From NCBI GenBank assembly GCA_037501455.1, contig CM074860.1, forward strand, positions 40,310,501 to 40,374,500: a stretch of 64,000 bases of DNA, written 5' to 3'. The notes under the pieces were generated by a model, which saw nothing but the letters and a program-made list of their open reading frames with translations, did no database searches and had not been told where the DNA came from. This DNA comes from Lantana camara. Lineage: Eukaryota > Streptophyta > Magnoliopsida > Lamiales > Verbenaceae. Every line of letters starts with the position of its first letter. Position 1 is the stretch's first letter. Of this stretch, positions 21,633 to 33,600 are shown piece by piece. The position numbers were made by a program, and so were the translations under genes.

Positions 21633-24180
21633 GCTCTTGTTCAATTCAATTTGAGATATATGTGATCAAATATGTTATATATTGAATGACAATTATATTT
21701 TGATTAAGTTGTTTATTATTCACTAAATTTTCATAAAAGGTGAATGTGATATAAAGTTCACATATTTGATCATATTGATTGGAATCGAATTATTTTTATT
21801 GACTACTTTACAAGAGTATTCAAACAAATTGGATCTTGGGAATAATTTGCATGCAACATATTATATTATAGATAACTTCCAAAAGTACATAGTTTTCGTA
21901 CTTTATTTTATGGGAGTAATTGCATACATATCGTCCGTGTGCAAATTGGGCAATCTATTTGAATTTGGCTATGTTCTTCGTTTACTGAGTTTAAGTAGAT
22001 AGTTACACCAAAGTGTTCTATTTATGAAGACTTCTAAAATTCAGAACATGCATATTTCGAGTGAATGAATTATTATGCATTCTTACCTGCCCAAAGGGGG
22101 TGAGATATGTATGATAATTTCATTTTATTTGTGCAAAACATATTGATAGGGTGCATAAATGAAGAAAATTTAGTTTCCCAAAGGAATCGATTTTCGAACA
22201 TTGAGGTATTTATATAACGTTTTGCACGGAGGGGCCTATTACGTATGACATACTCTACCCAAAGGGGAGTTTGTTATGACACCCTGGACTCTCCATAGAG
22301 TAAAGCTATATTTTCTAGACTTATTCTTATTGATTGTCTGCTGATCATAATATGTTGCATTCATGGTCTCCCATATTATTACTATGAGTTTGAATAGTAA
22401 TATTTTTGTATACATAGTTTGAAGTATACATAATAATATGTCAAAATCCATCAACTGTATGTTATATGATCTTATGTGATTAAGTGTCCTATATTGAAAC
22501 ATGCATGATATATCACATATATATTGAGGAATTCTTATGATGTATTGTATATCCTCACTTGCTTAAATAGATTTCATACCTATGGATGTTTTGAAATATT
22601 GATGCAGAACATATTGATAGAAATTTACTAATTTAGAGGGTTTGTTCTCCCAAAGTAGTCAACTTTTCGAAAATTAGGATTTTCTTGTACCGTTCTTGCA
22701 AGGAGAAAATATTTTTTGTTTGATAAACTCTGCCTAAAGGGGAGTTCGTCATAACATGTGTTGATTTTCTCATGAATAAGCTATGTTGGTTCCAGCTTTT
22801 TTTCAATAAGTGTTCTTGTGGTATAATTACATTGCATTCATATAATTGTGCATGTGATTAGAAACTTATTGTGTATTAGCATAAATGCTAGGCTGATACT
22901 TTTTGGTTGAGCTTGTCTTCCTGTTGTGGTATTTGGAACACAATATTTATTAATTGTTTTGATTTTAGGCTATATGTGAATTTACTTGAAACAAGTAAAA
23001 TTTTAAGCCTAAATATAAGATTGGACACAATGTGTTATTTGTTGTAGATTAATTATAAGCATGAAGTTGCTCTTGACAAATCCCTAAAATTGATATTTTT
23101 AATTATATGATCAATGTGGGATTCTCTTTTCTAATGTGAAATTTTAGTTACTTGAGTAAAATACTTGTGTCACATTAGCAAGAATCTTTCTCAATATTCC
23201 ATACTCTTAGATTACTTAAACTTTTAGATTCGTGAACCATATTCTCTGACTATGTGTTATTAGCGTAAATTGTTCTGCCACATTTCTTACATTATGAATT
23301 AGAGATTTTTCTATACTCTAATGGCGACTTTACTCAATATTTTAGTTTTGTTTTCAAGATACTTTTCTTGAGATATAAAGAAAATTATTTTTAAAGTGAT
23401 TTTAAAATAGTTGAGTAAGTCATTTTAAATTTTAATTGTGTGGAAGCTATAATGATATTGGAGAAAATGTCAAATTCTATAATTCCGCATTGATAGTAAG
23501 AATTTGACTATGAGTTTCCCCTTAAATTGTTACCATGTATGTCATGTTTAATTCCAAATGAGTTGATACGATTTACATTCAACATGTACTTTTAGTACCT
23601 TGAGAAATTATGTTTGAACTCTTATATTTGGAAACAAAAGGAAGTTCTTGAATTAGAACTTGGACATAAATCTTTACCAAATATGAGTAAAATTATTGAT
23701 TTTTGGGTCAGTATGCAATATTTGAAATTATTTGATCTTGCATTTTATTTGACTATTGCTTGATCCAAATATCTGTTTGTGTCATATGCATACTACTATG
23801 GTCTAAACCTGAAATGACATGATGTTCTAGGTATAACTGGTAATTTTAAATTTTAATCTCCACTACTAGCTTGATTCCCAATATGTGATAGGAATGTGTG
23901 AAAGATATAGTAAACTCTTTTAAGATAAATTTATTATTTATATACTGAGTTCTTTCACTTTGAGATCCTATTCAGCAAGTATCTTAAAATTTATTTGAAT
24001 AAAGATATCTTGCATTTATTGATTTTTAGGGAATGATTGTTATTCTGTTATCAAATTGATCCTGGTTCAATTTTAACTCATCTAGATGTGTGGGAGTTCA
24101 TACCATCATGAACTCATACTAGTGCTTAATTTATCTAGACATGTGGGAGTTCTTTCACAATTGTTTCTGTCAGTGTTATC
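21633..24180. other. AT-rich non-coding stretch with a divergent internal duplication
   Basis: No family-recognisable reading frame is present; the longest are about 80 codons. A diverged direct duplication pairs 22137-22284 with 22607-22760: both begin AACATATTGATAG, contain TCCCAAAG and end in a variant of AAAGGGGAGTT(T/C)GT. Short repeats around (T)CTAGA(T/C)(A/G)TGTGGGAGTTC occur near 24080-24150. It may be the remains of an old retroelement leader, but I cannot identify it. Confidence 0.5.
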
Positions 24181-25021
24181 TGTAACCGAGACCCGACCCG
24201 CATATGAAATGGATAATCCACACAAGAGCTAAGTCGCGACGAACGGGGACACAGACACACTCTCTAGGCTAGGCGGGACTAACCGTTAAAACCATAAATC
24301 AGAGCAAATAATATAGCGGAAGCAATAACCGATCATATATATATACCATGAGCATCCAATCCCCAAAAATAACGTTCCTATACAATATTCACAAGCTATC
24401 ACGGCCCAAAACATGTACGCTCCATAACAATATTCATATACAAAATCATATATCAAAATAATATCACGAGTGCGAGTGTAACAAAATGAGAGTGCTAAAC
24501 ACTAATGCAAGACCTAGACGACTTGTATTCCCCCCTAGCACTCCTTAACCTGCACAAAACCACTGAAAAACAAACCGGGATCAGTCTATAGAAGACTGGT
24601 GGGTAAAAACGGGCATAGTATATAAATATCGTAGAATTTAAACACAGACATGCAAGCTATAAACCCGTATGAAGTTTTGGAAGATTTCCCAAGTGGGTGA
24701 GACAAAGAAAGACCTCTACGTGTTTAAAACTATCATATTCCTTTATATTAAACATGAGGGTTCATGGCCCGACGAGTGGGCGTGCACAATCTCCAACCTT
24801 CTCCTCGTGTATTCATAACATAATTCATTGATTATCATACATGTCTTTCGTGCACATACATATCATGATCAAAATCATACATATACACCTTCTTCCTCTG
24901 CAAACCCGTCCACCTCATACATAGTGGCTAGTGAGGTACATGAATCCTCAAAAGCCCGATTAGCCTTTCCTCGTCAAAACTCCTTAACGAGGTCGGTTTC
25001 ACCGTAAATTTGGTTGGAACT
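24181..25021 (-). repeat. outer gypsy LTR, segment 1 (sense 3' end)
   Basis: Starts TGTAAC followed by CGAGACCCGACCCG, lacking about 30 nt that D's LTR has at this point. It is clearly related to D's LTR (CGACGAACGGGGAC, ACACTCTCTAGGCTAGGCGG). It carries the CAGTCT/AGACTG hairpin (24582-24598) and the loop hairpin GCCC/GGGC around GACGAGT (24767-24781). It is interrupted at 25021 by the solo LTR. Confidence 0.88.
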
Positions 25022-27077
25022 TGTAACGCCCCAGTTTTTCAGTTTATAGTAATGTGACGTATTTGTTTAAAAATTGCGCAAATTAAGTATTTAATTATAT
25101 GATTAATTGTTTATAAGTGTTTTTATTTGATTTAAAACCGTAAACTTTTGTTATTTAATTTAATTAATATGGAATTTAAGTTTAGTAATTTATTTATAAC
25201 AATATGAATTCGTTCATGCGCTTGAGTGTTTTATTTCTACTTCGTTCTTATATGAAATGATACTGGATTGGCGTGAAAATTTAACATGTCGTAAATATGT
25301 GTGTTATGAACGTGCCTATGTGCTCGTTTTATGTTTTCGGATTCAATTGACGTGTTTATGAATTTATTTTGATTTTTGGAACCAAGTCGGGGGCTAACGA
25401 GCAATTAGCGCACCCTTGGTTCCGTGCGTGATATCTTGAGCTCGGGAATTCGGATTCGAATTCCGTCAACTCCGTTGCCTTCGTATCGACGATTCGGAGA
25501 CAATGGAAGAAGCCTCATACCTTTTTGAGATCATTAAGACCTCCAAAATCCAACCGTAACGGACAACTCGTGCAAGAAGAGCCCTTATGTTGACTAGTCT
25601 TCATGGTGGGACCCCATAACCCCTCTTAACTTAACCACACCTTAACCATGACTTATCTACCATGGGTTAACCCTTTCTCCTACCCTTTTAGCTGCAAAAA
25701 CCGAGCCAAAATATCTCCTCTCATTCTGCAACTGATCGAGAGAAGGGAGAAGAGAAGAAGGAGAGAAACCCTTGGCCATCCTTTGTGATTTTGAGCTCAA
25801 ATCACCATCTTCCTTCACCAAAACTTCAAGGTAAGAATATTTATGTCTTCTCTACTCAATTATGCTTGATTTCACCTATTTAAAACATGATTTGGATCAG
25901 ATTTGATTAGGGTTTGAATTATGAGATTGGTATGAACTTTTAGGGATTTTTGCTCTAGTGACCTATATGTTGGTGTGGCTGAATTTCTTGCTTATATGTG
26001 ATCATATGAACTTGTTTCTTGGCTTATTTCTTTCCTAACTCATAGTATATGATGTTAGGAGGATTTCATCTCTTGCTCCTTTTATAAAATTATGAGTTAT
26101 GGAGCTTCAAACTTGATGATCTACTTGATTCCCCTGTTTTGTGACCGTTGTGTGAAATTTGGTGTTGTTGCATGATCATATGGCCTCCATTTCGTGTGAA
26201 AATGCATGGAGTTGATGTACACTCATTGTTCTATATGTTAGCATTCATGCTTTAAGTATTTGGTTCCATTTGAAGCCTCAAAACCGCAAGATATGGCCTG
26301 TTCTTATGCATGATCTTTGACAGAATTGTTGCTGTTACATTTTGTAACTTGTTGATCATTCTAATGTGCTTTAAATGGTACCATTTTGCATATATATGAT
26401 GTATATTAGTTGTTTGGTATATTAGCATGCATTCCCCAAAGTTTCAGATCCAAATTCAAGCCCTAAGTACTTGATCAAGGCATGATAGAATCATTAGGGC
26501 TCATATGTCCGATTGTAGCGACCCAGTTTTGTTTCACGGTTTCGATGATCTTAACGTGTGATTTAGCTTTTGCACTCTAAATGAAAAATGTTCATAACAT
26601 GCCAAATATGTTGTATATGAAGTTTCAGAGCATTTGGAGTTCATTTGGTATGCCTTTGGATTGAGTTTGGTTGGGTTCAGTTTTGCCGGAAAAATTTCAA
26701 AGGGGATTAAGTTCTGTACCGTGACACCCCCGTGTCTCATTTACTCATAAGAGGGAGACACGGGCGTGTCACACTCTCTGGGCAGCTCTGTACTGAGCCA
26801 CGCCCGTGGCTCAGTTGGGCAAGGGTTGGTGACACCCCCGTGTCACTTCCCATGTGCAGTCCGTGTTGCTTCCTTTTCGGTTTTTGATTTGTTTCCCATC
26901 CTTAATGACTTTATCTCCCTTTATGTTGAACTATGAACTTGTTGTACTATGTGTTAGGAAGGTTTTTATGTTTGTCTCCCGTTCGCTAGGGTTTGATACG
27001 GGTGCGGATTTACTATTTCGTTACTCGTGTTGAGCCTTAGTGCGGGGGATGTGGTGCCTCACGTGCGGGGTGCTACA
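25022..27077 (+). mobile_element. solo LTR nested in the outer LTR
   Basis: A 2056-bp LTR starting TGTAACGCCCC and ending GGGTGCTACA, flanked by a perfect GAACT duplication (25017-25021 and 27078-27082). There is no internal region, as expected after recombination between two LTRs of one element. Around 25380-25680 it matches the reverse complement of the outer LTR (48905-49190), so both belong to one family in opposite orientation. The array-to-end distance is only 231 bp, and the two R/U5 hairpins seen in other LTRs are missing, which implies an internal deletion of about 1 kb. Confidence 0.93.
26721..26846 (+). repeat. palindrome array in the solo LTR
   Basis: Four inverted repeats. 26829-26846 is GTGACAC-CCCC-GTGTCAC. 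26721-26737 and 26755-26772 are close variants with centres CCCC and GGGC. 26792-26815 has 10-nt perfect arms ACTGAGCCAC and GTGGCTCAGT around GCCC, so the arms differ while the centre and the pairing are kept. Confidence 0.9.
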
Positions 27078-27082
27078 GAACT

Positions 27083-28025
27083 AGTGTATGGGATCATCGT
27101 CGGCCCTTGCCTCCCCGGATCGCCACATACACTAAGTCCTTGGGCCCGTGAACATAACATAATCTCGCCAAAATCATAAGGTAGGGTTCAAAAATAAAAG
27201 AGGACTTACATTTGAAATCATTTACTCATAAAACGACTCGATATATATATAATATAAATTTTGGCTTAAAACTTTGCACATTGAATGTATATAGGGTTGT
27301 TTTAGCTAATAGAAGAGAAACCCACCTTAAACCGACAAAAGAAGATACAAAAGTCTCACGGACCGGCTTCGTCTCCAATGGGATCAAAATCTGTGCAAGA
27401 AAGGTGAAGTGAGACTCAAAATGACCAATTAAGACCCTCGGCAATGAAATGATTATGGTATGAATCTATAAAAGATGATATTATCTAATGAACACGTTCA
27501 TGTGCACGATTGATGTCTTAAAGACATATAAACATTCATTCCATTCATTTCAAGAATCAATCAATTCCATTTAAGTTCATTACTCCCATAAATCATATCA
27601 AATTAGTCCAAGAAATTCAAATTACGATCATAACACGTAGTGTAACATGTTCACAATTAGAAAATGGTACATAGAAACATTCAAGTCATATTCGGAAATT
27701 AAATAACACAAAATAGATAACAATTAAATTCAATAATCAAAATAATTTAAACCATATTTAAAATATATAACAAATAAATATACATAAAGGTACGTAATAT
27801 GCATGCATTTATAAAGAATTACCATGTACAAATACATTATATATATATTACATATATTAAACAACATAAGATATATATGTATATATAGGTATGAACACGT
27901 ACACACACATCAATAATGCATGCACAAATATATAATTAACCATGCACCATCACTCTATATATTTATATATATACTCATTACAGCAACACAGGAAACGCAG
28001 CAGGCAACACAGGAAACAGAGCAAC
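27083..28025 (-). repeat. outer gypsy LTR, segment 2
   Basis: The outer LTR resumes right after the GAACT duplication, collinear with D's LTR (GATCATCGTCGGCCCTTGCCTCC, TATATAGGGTTG, AAACCCACCTTAAACCG, GTCTCCAATGGGATCAAAATC in pieces). It becomes very AT-rich from 27700, with TA-rich tracts to 27990. It is interrupted at 28025 by element D. Confidence 0.87.
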
Positions 28026-29086
28026 TGTAACACCCGAGCGCAAGGTGCCACATCCCCCGCACCGAGACCCGACCCGAATATGAAATGGACGATCCATACC
28101 CGAGCCAAATCACGGCGAACGGGGACAAACACACACTCTAAGCTAGGCGGGCTAACCATTGAAACCAAATAACAACATAAAACATTAAAGCGGAAGCAAA
28201 GAACGAACATATAACATATATATGTACCAAGAGCATCCAAGCTCCAAAAATCATTCATGTACATCAGCAATTGCCATCACGGCCCAAAACATGTACGCTC
28301 CGAGATAATATTCATATACAATAATCAAAATAAAAGTATGCAAGTGTAAGACTCAAAATACAGAGCTAGAGACGAATGCAAGACCTAGGACTTGTATTCC
28401 CGCCTAGCTCCCTCAACACCTGCACAAAATAACTGAAAACCAAACGGGTTCAGTCCAAAAGGGACTGGTGGGTATAAAACAGGGCATAGATATAATATAT
28501 GACGGTAATTAAGCAATCACATGCAAGCTATAATCCCAAGTGAGGTTTTTAAAGACTTTCCCAAGGGGGTGAAAAGAATCATCAAAAGGGATTATAACGA
28601 ATCATTAACATTAGGTCATTATTGGCCCGGCGAGTGGGCGTGCATTATCTCCAACCAACACCTTGTGTAAACCATTTAAACATTCATTCATTTATTCTTA
28701 TCATGCAATCAATCTTTTGTGCACATTCATTAACATTTACTCCTTCTTCCTCCGGTTTGGTGGTGGGTTTGCAAGGCCCGACCACCCATTCGTTGACCAA
28801 AAGGGGTTACATGACTCCCCAGATGGCGCTCAGCGTCCATTCCTCGCTAACTCCTAACGAGGTCCGGTTACGCCGTTAATTGGTGGAACTAGTGTGAGGG
28901 TTCACCGTCGGCCCGTGCCTCGCCGGATAGCCACTCACACTAAGTCCCTGGGCCCCATTCGTGCATCTCGCCAAAACATTAGGTAGGATTGATAAAAAAA
29001 TAAGGCTTTACGTTGAAATATTTACTCTTTAAAACGACTCTCTATATATATATATTAATTTTGGTCGAAAACTTTCACATTGAAGG

Positions 29087-29094
29087 TATATATA
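29087..29094 (-). promoter_or_regulatory. candidate TATA box of element D
   Basis: Minus strand reads CCTATATATACC about 1.5 kb into the LTR. The same sequence is at 36427-36434 in the other LTR, and a related TATATAGG context occurs in the outer LTR and G. It is assigned by position and motif only. Confidence 0.45.
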
Positions 29095-29482
29095 GGGTTT
29101 TGTATCTACATAGAAGAAAAACCCACCTTAAACCGTCAAAAGAAGAACACGAGCCTCACTGACCGGCCTCGTCTCCAACGTGATCAAAATCTGTGCAAGA
29201 AAAGTGAAGTGAGACTCAATATGACCAAATAAGACGCTCGGCAATGCAATGATCATGATATGAATGTATAAAAGATTAAATTATATTATGGAAATGTTCA
29301 TGTGCACTATTAATACATTTTATTTAAATCATATAACCAAAGTATACAAATTAAATCATATTCAAGTTGGAACAAACAATTACATATACTTAATTAAATC
29401 AAATAACACTTAATACATAACCAAAGTATACAATCACATGCATGTACAGTAGCATGCAACCGAAATGCATGAGAAACAGAGT

Positions 29483-29695
29483 GTGACACGCCCGTGTCAC
29501 AGAAATGCACTAAGCCGTGACACCCCCGTGTCACGGTACAGCGGAAAATCATGCACGAAAACAAGGTGACACGCCCGTGTCACAAAAACAAAGCAAACCG
29601 TGACACCCCCGTGTCACGGTACAGAAAATCAGCCCAACCATGCATGCACCCCCGTGTCACGCTAAGCAAGGCAAAAGTGACACGCCCGTGTCACT
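29483..29695 (-). repeat. U3 palindrome array, GTGACAC/GTGTCAC type
   Basis: Six copies: 29483-29500 (centre GCCC), 29515-29536 (CCCC, 9-nt arms CCGTGACAC), 29566-29583 (GCCC), 29598-29619 (CCCC, 9-nt arms), 29647-29660 (left arm mostly lost) and 29676-29695 (GCCC, 8-nt arms AGTGACAC). GCCC and CCCC centres alternate, and the outer arm bases differ by type. It lies about 390-610 nt upstream (sense) of the TATA candidate. Confidence 0.93.
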
Positions 29696-30601
29696 GTGCG
29701 TAACAGAGAAAAACAGAGCAACAACGCGACAGCAACAACAACCAACCCAAAACACCAACTCCAACCAATAAATGCAATCCAAACTTGAATAAACATGTGA
29801 CCATACTTAAAGCACAATAAAATCTAACATATAAACCCATATCATGCATTGATCCTCAAGAATCCATCAATTAAAACCCATAAGCCAACCTATGATCTAA
29901 GCTCCTAAACTTCACAACATGTGCATCAAACTTAAGCTCAAAGTTGCTAAACATGCTTCCGATAACGATTACACAAATCAACCAATACATACCAAAGCCC
30001 TAGCTACCACATAATCCAAGAAATTCATCAAAGTTCCACAATTACCTCAAATGAAAGAAATGAGAGAAGAGAAGAAGAGATGATGTTGATGATGCTTGAT
30101 TGTCCACAATTCTCACGAATATGGAGCTTGAAAGTTGAAATTTCCTACTTAGCTTGAGGAGGGTGGCTCGGTTGAACAAGGAAGGAGGAGCAATTGTGTA
30201 TGTGATGAATGTATGAAGGAAAGGAAGAGAGGAACGTGATAAGCTGCTATGAGGGAAAAAGAATTAGCCAAAATTACTATTAAGTCCTCCAATTTATTAA
30301 GTTATGCAAGTGAAACCCCAAGCTTTTGAAATGTAATCAATTAAATCCATGCAATTAGGTCCTCAAAGTTCATGAAATGCTCAATTAAGATCATAACGAA
30401 ATTAAATCAAGTTCGGAAAATTGATTCACATTGCAATCAAGTTCGAATGAAGCAATAAGTATCAAGTTGTAAAGAATTCACAAAATTCTTAACATTAAAT
30501 ACGTACACAATTAACATATATAAACACGTAAAATAATTATTTTGCGCAATTAGGTAAACAATTACGTCATACCTGTACGGCCGAAATATCGGGGCGTCAC
30601 A

Positions 30602-30636
30602 ACCTCTCCCCCTTAAAAGAATCCGTCCTCGGATTC
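30602..30636 (-). other. polypurine tract and adjacent hairpin of element D
   Basis: Minus-strand CTTTTAAGGGGGAGAGGT (30602-30619) abuts the LTR. The hairpin GAATCCG/CGGATTC around a 4-nt centre occupies 30619-30636, and its arm overlaps the pol stop codon (30635-30637). The arm bases differ from A, B, F and G at paired positions. Confidence 0.85.
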
Positions 30637-33600
30637 ATTGATCGTCCGGAAACAATTCGGGATGGAATCTCTTCATTTTATCTTCCGTCTCCCACGTAGC
30701 CTCTTCCGTTTTATCACTTCTCCATAAGACTTTAACTAGTGGGATCTGCCTATTTCGAAGTTCTTGAAATTTACGATCTAAAATCTTAATCGGCTTCTGA
30801 ACGAAGGTGAGATTCGGTTCTAACTCCACTTCCTCGACCGGTATGACTTCGGCTTCATCCGGATAATATTTCCGAAGCTGAGACACATGAAATACATTAT
30901 GGATTCCGATCAAACTCGGGGGTAGGTCCAAACGGTAGGCCGTATCTCCAATTTTCTCCAAAATCTCATACGGTCCTAGATACCGAGGATTCAATTTCCC
31001 CCCTTTTCCAATCCTCGAAAATCCCTTACGAGGTGAGGCTTTCAAGAATACCCTATCACCAACCTCAAACTGAAGATCTTTCCTTCGGTGATCGGCATAG
31101 CTTTTCTGTCTGTCCTGGGCTGCTTTCATCCGTTGTCTGATTATTTGAACCTTATCAATTGCCTCTTGTACGGCCTTAGAGGGTTTTTCCTTATTCTCTC
31201 CTCGTTTCACACCCTCTTGCTTCGTCCAATTCCATTCTTCCAAATCAAAGAACAACGGTGACCTGCATTTCCGTCCGTAGAGAGCCTCATAAGGAGCCAT
31301 TTCTATCGACGCTTGAAAGCTGTTATTATAGGCGAATTCAATTAAAGGCAATTGTTCGTTCCACGAACTCGAAAAATCCAATGCACATGCTCTCAACATA
31401 TCCTCCAAATATTTAATTAATCTCTCTGATTGCCCATTCGTCTGAGGATGGAAAGCTGTGCTGAATTGAAGCCTTGTGCCCAGATTCCTTTGCAATTCTT
31501 GCCAAAATCTAGAAGTAAACCTCGGATCCCGATCTGATACAATGCTAACCGGTACTCCATGAAGTCGGACAATTTCATCCACATACTTCTTAGCCAATTT
31601 AGGTACCTTATCCGATATCCGAACAGCTAGAAAATGCGCCGATTTCGTCAGTCGATCCACTATTACCCAAATTCCATCCAAACCACCTTTCACTCGTGGA
31701 AGACCCGAAACGAAATCCATCGCCACTTGCTGCCATTTCCATTCGGGAATCGGTAACGGTTGCAATAGCCCCGATGGCTTCTGATGCTCTGCTTTCACCA
31801 CTTGGCAAGTCAAGCAATGTCTCACGAAGTCGATCACATCCCGCTTAAGTCCATTCCACCAATAAAATTTCCTTAAGTCCTTATACATCTTATTTCCCCC
31901 GGGATGTATCGAATACCCTGACCGATGAGCTTCTTCCAATATCAACCGCCTTAACCCTTCCGGAACCACCACTCTGTTCTTAAACCTTAGAAGTCCGGTG
32001 TCATCAAATCCGAATGGACTCTCTGAATCATTTCTAGCTTTCTGCACTAACCTCTGAACCTCGGAATCCGCTTTCTGAGCTTCAAACAGTCTCTGCCGAA
32101 GGTCCGGTTGAACGGTAATATTCCGAATACGAGCTCTTAGCTTGAAGGACTCAGATTCATCCATAGTTTCCACTTTAACACTTGACACGCTAGATTTCCT
32201 ACTAAGTGCATCCGCGACCACGTTGGCCTTTCCTGGGTGGTATCGAATCGTACATTCATAATCCGCCAACATCTCCATCCAACGCCTCTGTCTCTTGTTT
32301 AATTCCTTCTGAGAAAACAAATACTGGAGGCTCTTGTGGTCGGAAAAGATCTCAAAGGAAACTCCGTAAAGATAGTGTCTCCACTTTCCCAAAGCGAAGA
32401 TCACTGCTGCAAGCTCTAGATCGTGTGTGGGATAATTCTGTTCATGATCCTTCAATTTCCTCGAGGCGTAAGCTATCACCTTACCATTCTGCATCAAAAC
32501 ACATCCCAACCCTTCTTTCGAGGCGTCCGTATAAACCATGTATCCTTCAGTGCCCTCGGGAAGTGCTAATACCGGTGCAGTTGTCAATTTTTCCTTCAAG
32601 AGTTGAAAACTCGCCTCGCATGCCTCGTCCCACTCAGATTTAGCTTCCTTCTTAGTTAATCGAGTTAAAGGACCGACTATCTTTGAAAAATCCTTTACAA
32701 ACCTTCGGTAATAACCTGCCAATCCTAAGAAACTTCTAACCTTGGAAGCATTTTTCGGACTCTGCCATTGAATAACCGTCTCGATCTTTGAAGGATCAAC
32801 TTCCAAACCCTTACTCGATATAACATGGCCTAGAAAAGCAACCCGGTCGATCCAAAACTCACACTTACTAAACTTCGCATACAACCGGTGCTCTCTTAAC
32901 GTCTCCAATACCAAGTTGAGATGCCTAGCATGATCTTCCGGAGTCTTCGAATAAACAAGAATGTCATCAATGAAGATTACGACGAATTTATCCAAATACG
33001 GCCGAAAAATCCGATGCATCATGTCCATGAATGCTGCAGGGGCATTGGTTAAACCAAAAGGCATCACTACGAACTCATAATGCCCATACCGGGTATTAAA
33101 TCCTGTCTTTGGTATATCCCCTTCCCGGATTTTCAATTGGTAGTAGCCCTGCCTTAAATCCAATTTCGAATAAACCTTTGAACCTTGCAACATATCAAAT
33201 AAATCCTCGATGTGGGGCAACGGGTACTTATTCTTGATGGTCATCCGATTAAGCTCCCGGTAATCTATACACATCCTCAATGTTCCATCTTTCTTCTTGA
33301 CAAAGAGAACCGGAGCACCCCACGGAGACGAACTCGGTCGAATATATCCACTCTTAAGTAATTCCTCGAGTTGAATCTTCAACTCTTTCAACTCCGCCGG
33401 AGCCATTCTATAAGGAGTCTTGGAGTAAGGTTCTGATCCCGGATATAAATCAATAACAAATTCGATCTCTCGATCCGGCGGTAGAGAACCCAAATTTTCT
33501 GGAAATACATCGGGATATTCCTTTACCACGGCCGTCTCCTCAAAACTTGATTTATCCTTTGGTTTATTAAGGAGATAAGCGATAAATCCCATGGCTCCAT

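Larger units (their letters stand above)
28026..30601 (-). repeat. 3' LTR of element D
   Basis: Plus-strand TGTAACACCCG to GGGGCGTCACA. It contains the CAGTCC/GGACTG hairpin (28451-28467), the loop hairpin GCCC/GGGC around GGCGAGT (28625-28639), a TATATATA candidate (29087-29094), a box one base off AAGGTGAGGTTT (about 29122-29133) and the GTGACAC palindrome array (29483-29695). Confidence 0.97.

Noticed and set aside
32206..32643. 145-codon plus-strand frame within element D
   Set aside because: It is an antisense shadow of the RT/RNase H coding sequence.
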